The notes beneath the pieces were generated by a model, which did not search any database, had not been told where the DNA came from, and saw nothing but the letters and a program-made list of their open reading frames with translations. Below are positions 57,521 to 64,000 of a stretch of 64,000 nucleotides of DNA, one piece after another. Numbering within the stretch: position 1 is the stretch's first letter; every line of letters begins with the position of its first letter. The translations under genes and the position numbers were made by a program. The stretch comes from Panagrolaimus kolymaensis (taxonomy: Eukaryota > Nematoda > Chromadorea > Rhabditida > Panagrolaimidae): NCBI GenBank assembly GCA_028622995.1, contig JAJQJQ010000047.1, positions 1,612,001 through 1,676,000 on the forward strand, written 5' to 3'.

Positions 57521-59233
57521 ATGGATAAATACAATTTACTACATCAACCTCTTCAAGTTAAGAATTTGGAAAATCAAGATCAAGTTTTATTTATTAAAGG
57601 TATGAAAAATGGAAACTTTGAAGTTGTATTTTTGGATGCTCATTTTAAACAACTTCCAAATACTATTATTGTACCTGTTAAAGCTCTTTCCATGTTTCTT
57701 GATTCTCCTGATTGTCGAAATCTCAAAGCTGTTATGTTCTTTCTTATTGATAATAACAATACTTTTTTAATTGTCAATCTTGAAATTCGCCAAATGGTTA
57801 ATGAAGAAGTTAGAAAACGAAAATGGCCTGTTTATCTTGTTCATCCCAAAGCACTTTCATTTATGTCAACGTTATTCGCTGCTGATCTCACTTCAAAACC
57901 AGGTGATGTTATATTGAATGCTTATTCTTTAGATGAAACGGTTACTGTTTATAAGCTTCAACGTAAACCACAAGGATATTCTTACATCGGTTTTCGAAAT
58001 ATCAATAATTCCTTTAATAGAAATGTTAATGATGTGGCAATAGAATGTCTTGGTGCATGTAATCCTGATTATGTTATTGTTGGTGGTCCACAATGTTATG
58101 ATTTGGCGATGTCTTTAAAATCTCGAGTTGTTCCATCAAACAATGTTATTAACATCGTTTCTGATGACATCGATGAATGTACTCATCAAGTTCTGAAATC
58201 TATATTTGAAAAGGGATATTGCCAGCTTATTCCTTTCTCTATGGATATCCTTGTTGTTACAAATGATTCAGATTTTACTTCTTGTGAACAATTTTTGATT
58301 ACTGTAGAAGGATATAACGATCTACCAATAGAAAGAATCAAATTTGTTCCTAGATCAAAGAAACCATACTATGTAAGTCTTTTTACTTTGTTTTCTTTAT
58401 CTTTATGCTTTTATTTGTAGGTTTCATATCTTGATAAAACTTATAGAATTTACAAACCTGCTGGAAAAGCTCAACAATCTAAAGAACATGAAGGACATCA
58501 TCGTATCAAGCTTACTTTGGTCGTCGATCAAAACTCGCTTCCGTTCCTGTATCAAGAACCATTCATCATTCCTGAAATTGTAGCATTTCCACAAAAACTT
58601 GCAGCAAAAGCTGATTTGGATGTTCATGTTATTGGATTCTTCGATAACTCATCAGTCATTTGTGTTTCTGATGAAAATGGTTATAAGTTTTTGAATGAAT
58701 GGAACGGTTAGTTAGTTCTTTATCTAATAAAGTAAGCATGTATGTTTGTTTTAGGCTTGTTTGGATATGATCTTTATCTTAGCTTCGAACAAGAAGAACC
58801 TACTATTCTCACAGATTCCAACAATGTCAAAAATAATGATCCTTTCGTTGTTTATGGTATGGCCACATCTTTATTTTATCTTTCTATATATGTATTGCCT
58901 TCAGATTTGGTCCAGGTTCTTTCAATGGCAGCTGACGGTCTCAAAGTTGATCCTAAATGGGGTTTCAAGGTAATTATTACTACTGATCCAGAACATCCTG
59001 TTTTACTTCAATTTGAAACTTTTTTGGGAATTCGGAAAGTTGCTACTCCTGTTTTCTTGATGGCTCTTCTCTTGAAACAACACATCAAAGCAATCGAAAA
59101 AGAAACTGGAAAGAAGCCAAATAAACTTGGATTTTGCCTTTTTACTGATTATACCAACGAAGAAAAAAAGCGAATTTACAATGGACTCCAAGAAGCTTGT
59201 AAACTATCTAGTATTGGTTTTGTTAATGTTTAA
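57521..59233 (+). CDS. Permuted Hsp70-like protein B
   Basis: Exons 57521-58372, 58421-58706, 58755-58856 and 58905-59233 join to 522 residues. The frame opens upstream to 57410, but the conserved ACCATGG at 57521 is taken as the start. It has the same plan as A: KPGDVILNAYSLDE, NPDYVIVGGPQCYDLAMSLK (here the GG of the Hsp70 VGG motif is kept), then VIGFFDNSSVICVSDENG, DLVQVLSMA, KWGFKVIITTD, VFLMALLLKQHIKAI and IGFVNV. It is the most diverged of the three in intron sequence. The second intron uses GTTAGT as donor. Confidence 0.65.
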
Positions 59234-60241
59234 ATTTTTGTTAATTTCTTTGTTTTGTTTTTGAATTGATAAAAGCTTTTAAAAAGATTGCATCATGTTT
59301 TAAAAGAGAAGAGAAACTACTTTTCTTTGTCACTATTGTTATTCCTTACTCATTCGTTGCGTTCATTAAGTTAAAACTAAAAGACTGTTGCATTCTTTCT
59401 TTCCGCAGTACTTTCAAATGGCATAATTTTGTTTTACTTCTCTATAGAGATAAAGAGATCATTTTTTGTTGCCCCTGATCATTATTGTACTACGAAAAGA
59501 CAAAAATAATGGATATGAATTGCTTTGATAATTGCAGCTAAAAATTCGGTTACACTCCTTTCATTTTATTGTCATTCTTGAATATATTCATTTTCGTTGT
59601 GGTTAATTGATTACTATTCTCTAAATCCAAAGTACTAATTAATGTAAAAAATTTTGTGTTATTTGTGCCTTATATCCTACACCCTTTTAAACAAGAGCTC
59701 ATGAAAAGAATCCCGACCCTTCTATAGCTTGTTTCAATTTTTTATTTGCTATGTATCCATTCATTCATGATGTTATTAGGATAATATCAAAGATGAGTAA
59801 TAGCTGGGAAAGAAAGAGAGTAATAACAGAATTTCATTCAAATTTTATCAAACTTAAACTATCAATGTATGAGACTACAAGGTTAGCCATCGTAAAAAGA
59901 GTTACAGCGCAAGTAAGTGTCGCTGATATTCATCATCTATGTGGTGCATTCACAATGATTGGCTTTTTATTATACTTTGCTATTTTTTGTATCAGTCCGA
60001 ATTCAAAAATTTTCCCATATAAATAACTCTAAAAAAATTACGATCGGTTCCCAAAAAAAAAATGCAGGAAATCGAAATTCAAGCGCAATTTTACCTCTTA
60101 TCACGATCGTTTGCATGGAAGCGGTAAATTTTTTTGTTTGCAAAAACTCAAAAGTTTGTTTGAAATTGCTAAACACTTTTTTGAAAGAATATTTTTCAAC
60201 AAAATAAGAAGCTTCATCAGTGTGCTATTGTTTCTGCTACC
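59234..60241. other. Intergenic B-C
   Basis: The first ~220 bp duplicate the 3' flank of gene A. A 91-codon frame at 59751-60026 (MYPFIHDVIRIISKMSN) has no recognisable homology. The final ~190 bp carry the conserved leader of the family, lacking the CTTCAG acceptor-like site found in A and B. Confidence 0.55.
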
Positions 60242-61946
60242 ATGGATAAACACACTTTATTCCATCCTCCTATTGATGTTAAGAACTTCAAGGATAATGA
60301 GGAAATTATGATTATTAACTGTATCAAAAATGGAAACTTTGATATGGATATTATGGATGCTCATTTTCAATATCTTCCTAAACATGGAGTTCTTCCTGTT
60401 AATCATTTTTCCATGTTTCTTGATTCTCCTGCATGTCGAAATTTCAAAGCTGTTTTTTTCCTTCTTGTTGATTTAGATAATGTTTCTCATTTTGTTAATA
60501 TGGAAATTCGTCAAATGGTTTATGAAGAAGTTAGAAAACGAAAATGGAATATTTATCTTGTTCATCCTAAAACAGTTTCAATTATGTCGTTTGTTGCAAA
60601 TATTGATTCAAAACCTGGTGATCTTATTTTGAATGTCGTGTCTATGGGTGAAAAGATTACTGCTAATGAGCTTCAACGTAAAAACGAAGGATATTCATAC
60701 GTTTCATGCCGAACTATCAATCGCTTGAATAGACGTGTCAATGATTTGAGAAATGAAATTCTTGGTATATGTAATCCAAAATATGTTATCGTTTTTGACC
60801 CTGAAAACAATGGTCTGATGAAGTCTTTGAAATCTCGCTTTGTTCCGTCAAAAAATGTTATTAACATCGATTTTGTTCAAGTTTCTGAAGATGTTCCACA
60901 AGTGGTGAAAGCTATCTTTGAACGTGGACATAACCAACTTGTTCCTTTCTCTATGGACGATCTTGCTGTAACTTATGATACAAATTTAACTGATGCTGAT
61001 CGTGCTGTGATTACTGTAGAAGGATATAACGATCTACCTTTAGAAAGAATCAAAGTTGTTCCTAAATCAAAGAAGCCATATTATGTAAGTTTGTTTATTT
61101 TGTCTTGATTTTCTCTTTATGCTTTAATTTATAGGTTGCATTTCACGACACCATTTCTGGAACTTACAAACCTGCTGGTAAAGCTCAACTATCAAAAGAA
61201 CAAGGAGGACATCGTATCAAGCTTGCTTTAGTGGTCGATCGAAATTCGCTTCCATTCCTGTACCAAGACCCATTTATCATTCCTGAAATTCAAGCATTGC
61301 CTCAAAAACTTTCATCATCAAAAGCTGATTATAACGTTCCTGTTATTGGATTCTTCGATAACTCATCCGTCATTTGTGTTCGCGATGAAAATCGTTATAA
61401 GTTTTTGAATGAATGGAACAGTATGTTAACTCTTTATGTATTAAAGCAAGTATGTATTTTGGTTTTAGGCTTGTATGGAAATGACTTATTCCTTTGTTTT
61501 GAACAAGAAAAACCTACTTATGTCGCTGATTTTAACAAAGTTAAGAGTAAAGATCCTTTTGTTGTTTATGGTATGTTACAGCTTCTTACTATATTTGATT
61601 ATATGTATTGCTTTCAGATTTAATCAAGATTCTTTCTATGCCACCAAATGTTCTCAAAGCTGATCCTAATTGGGGATTCAAAGTTACCTCCAGCTCTGAT
61701 AACCCTGTCTTAATCGAAATTGAAACATTCTTGGGAAGCCGAAAATCTGCTACTCCTGTTTTCATGATGGCTCTTCTCTTGAAACACCATATCAAAGCAA
61801 TCAAGAAAGAAACTGGAAAGAAGCCAAAGGAACTTGGATTTTGTCTTTTCAATCAATTTTCCAATGAAGAAAAGAATCGGATTCAAAGTGGACTCCAAGA
61901 AGCTTGTAAATTATTGAAAATTGGTTTTGTTGTTACAAATGTTTAA
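60242..61946 (+). CDS. Permuted Hsp70-like protein C
   Basis: Exons 60242-61084, 61135-61420, 61469-61570 and 61618-61946 join to 519 residues. The order of motifs is as in A and B: KPGDLILNVVSMGEK, NPKYVIVFDPENNGLM, VIGFFDNSSVICVRDEN, DLIKILSMPP, NWGFKVTSSSD, VFMMALLLKHHIKAI and KIGFVVTNV. The first intron is identical to that of A over all 50 nt, and exon 2 is far closer to A than exon 1 is, which suggests gene conversion. The function is unknown. A chaperone-like or scaffold role without ATPase activity is speculative. Confidence 0.65.
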
Positions 61947-62853
61947 TTTTTTGTTAATTTCTTTGTTTTGTTTTTTGAAGTATTGTTTTTGTATTTATAA
62001 AAGTTTTTAAAAAGATTGTTTTCTGTTTAAAAAAGAGAAGAAACAACTTTGTCACTTTCGTCATTCCTTAGGAGTTCGTTACGTTCTTTGCATTTTCAAC
62101 CGAAAGACTCTTGAATCCCTTTATGATGCAATGATAGCATGGTTGCTTGCATTAGAACTTGTCAGATTATTGATGATCTCGACATTGATTTCGCTTTGAA
62201 TGTTGTTAAAATTTGATTTATTTTCTCTTCTTTCTTTTTTTGCTAATGTTCTTATTCCGATACTTTACCGTGTTATATGAATTACATATACTTTACTTTT
62301 ATCCTTTTGTTTGAATGTGTGCAGTATACCGATATTTTTGATTTTGAGAAAACTTTGTGTTTGAAAAAAAGTCTTGATTGGTTTTTAGTTTTAAAAGTTA
62401 ACTAGCTTATGAATGAGACTTTCTTGCGCTGTAATCTGTTTACATTGGTTAAACTTGTAATCAACCATTCATAGTTTGCTTTGGAAAATTTTTGTATGAG
62501 ATTCAGTTATTCCTTTTTTTATCGCTATTCTCCCTAAAAAATTGTAACGTATAATTATGTTTTATTTTCAAAAACCAATAAATAAATAATATTTTTTAGT
62601 TAAACAACAATACTTTCTGAAAATAACTGTTTTTCTTTTGGATATGAAAACTGAACAAAAAAAAGAGAGAAATAATAATTTAGGAATGAAAGCATTTTTG
62701 AGCTAAGAAAGGCACTTTTTGAGTGACTGAAAGAACGATTACAAACAAATAAACAAAAAATATCTGAGACCAGAATTAAATACAATACATAGAAAAACCC
62801 AAAAAAAGAAGACATAAACTAAAAACGGAATGTTAATAGCCACCATAATTTTT
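61947..62853. other. Intergenic between convergent genes
   Basis: Begins with a partly conserved 3' flank of the Hsp70-like family, then AT-rich DNA leading to the 3' end of the INPP4 gene. No gene is visible. Confidence 0.5.
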
Positions 62854-63991
62854 TTAGGAAGCTACGTTATGAGAATAGGTGCCTGAAGGTGGACAAAATT
62901 CTTTAGGTAAAAAATGTAATTGAAATGGACTAAACGAATATACACTTCTTCCAATATTTTTTCTGCAATTTTCTAATCGAACTCCATTCCTACGAATATT
63001 GTCGAGAACTTGAGTTAATTGATCACCAAAAATGCAACAATGTTCTTTAATAAATCTTGCTTCTTCAAGTGTCACAGCCATGGAAGTTCGATCTTTTCCA
63101 CTTTTACACGCTAAAATACACGTAGCATGCATGGAAGCCATAAGAGTCATAACTTTAGTAAATATTGCAACATTTTTTCGCGATGGACATTCTTCCACAA
63201 CTGCTTGAAGATCTAATAATTGTTCGTGGATTTGTTGCATTGGAAGTGTATTATCATTGGGAAAAGTTTCTTCCAAAAGTTTTACATATGATTCAATTGC
63301 CGCGCATCCAGCAATATTTATTTGTTCTTCAAGTTTTATGGAACTCATTGATTGAGCCATTGTGGCTTCGTGATTGATTCCCAAATTCCAAAATGTTGTT
63401 CGAACATAAAATGGTTCACCATTCGCTAATCGAGGACCCAATTTGCTCATCAATGGTGGAATCAAGGGAAGGGAAACAGTAAGAAATCCATCAATGCCTT
63501 CAATTTGAGGAATACAAACTTGAGAAATCTAAAAAAAACAAAATTTTTAATTTTAAAAGCAGCCGACGATAAAATTTATTTTGTTTACTTACTGAAGAAT
63601 TAGCTGATATAAATTTAAATTGAACTTGTGAACCAAATGCCATCCACATATCAAACATATCTTCCATCATACCTTTTTCATCTCCAAAACATGAAAGGAA
63701 TGAAAAGTAGCACACGATAGGAGGAATAAAATCCCATCGAATTATTTCATTTTCAGGCAACCGATCCAATGAAGTTAGCAAACTTGTTGCAACAACCGTA
63801 ATAATTTGAGATAAAACAAAATCTTTGCGGAATAAAATATGGAAATATGTTTGACAATGTTCCGGGGTTCTAAGTGCGTTAACAAGGCCAAGGATTTGAG
63901 CGTTTATTAGACCTTCAACGACGTAAAGCATTATATCCAAAGTTGAATTTAGCGCAGTTTTGGCACTTCTTTGGAAATGTTCACGGCCTTC
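62854..63991 (-). CDS. Inositol polyphosphate 4-phosphatase (INPP4), 3' part
   Basis: Two exons are visible, 63991-63593 and 63528-62854, joined in phase. The gene runs off the window, and a TTTTTTTAG acceptor ends at 63992. The C-terminal catalytic region carries the CX5R phosphatase signature CKSGKDRTSM, with downstream ARFIKEHCCIFG, IRRNGVRLENCRKNIG and FSPFQLHFLPKEFCPP, all typical of type I/II phosphatidylinositol-3,4-bisphosphate 4-phosphatases. These remove the 4-phosphate from PI(3,4)P2 on endosomal and plasma membranes. The catalytic Cys and Arg are intact, so it should be active. The N-terminal C2 domain lies outside the window. Confidence 0.92.
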
Positions 63992-64000
63992 CTAAAAAAA

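Noticed and set aside
56975..59478. Two similar short frames after genes A and B as small genes
   Set aside because: They are the duplicated 3' flanks of the array. Conservation is at DNA level and extends through stops and untranslated sequence.
55235..61946. Argonaute/PIWI-like tandem genes
   Set aside because: A first impression from gene size. No PAZ or PIWI catalytic motifs are present, and the visible landmarks follow Hsp70 instead.
1..64000. tRNA, rRNA or spliced-leader RNA genes
   Set aside because: A visual scan found no convincing A/B-box pairs, cloverleaf candidates or rRNA cores. A covariance-model scan (tRNAscan-SE, Infernal) would be decisive.

Overview
The window is strongly AT-rich animal nuclear DNA. 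Genes are split by many short introns (about 50-60 nt, GT donors, T-rich TTTTAG or TTTTCAG acceptors). The gene content points to a nematode: a GH18 chitinase with chitin-binding and LysM domains, small LysM proteins, a CYP13/CYP3-like P450, a casein-kinase-1-like kinase, a C-type lectin, an integrin alpha chain, BBS5 and INPP4. The species cannot be fixed from the sequence. All exon models were joined by hand from splice signals and reading-frame phase.

Layout. 0-2 kb: two unrecognised genes and a broken paralogue of the first, split by a small inverted-repeat element with an 8-bp target duplication. 2.4-23 kb: an accessory cluster of secreted proteins. It holds five LysM mini-genes with matching promoters and an identical 24-nt last exon, two mucin-like surface proteins, a diapausin-like cysteine-rich peptide, a P450, an intronless multi-pass membrane protein with a relic copy, a full GH18-LysM chitinase and a chitinase relic. 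A 2.3-kb non-autonomous transposon (10711-13048) with an exact 8-bp duplication sits inside it. 23.6-31 kb: an unrecognised secreted 8-exon gene, an 11-unit tandem repeat, a CK1-like kinase and another secreted gene. 31-40.4 kb: a long T-rich gene-free stretch, then a complete integrin alpha gene resembling ina-1.

41-54 kb: a two-domain C-type lectin broken by a GC-rich foldback element, two GH18 C-terminal fragments, and a head-to-head pair of retropepsin-like genes joined by a ~580-bp inverted repeat covering their promoters and first exons. BBS5 follows, with its N-terminus missing exactly where one GH18 fragment begins. 55-62 kb: three tandem copies of a ~520-residue protein. Its C-terminal half reads like the front of an Hsp70 nucleotide-binding domain and its N-terminal half like the back, so it may be a circularly permuted, catalytically dead Hsp70-like fold. 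The window ends in the 3' part of an INPP4 phosphatase gene.

The strongest candidates for something undescribed are the permuted Hsp70-like array (55-62 kb), the inverted-repeat protease-like pair (47.7-52.7 kb) and the LysM cluster with its shared promoter and terminal micro-exon.
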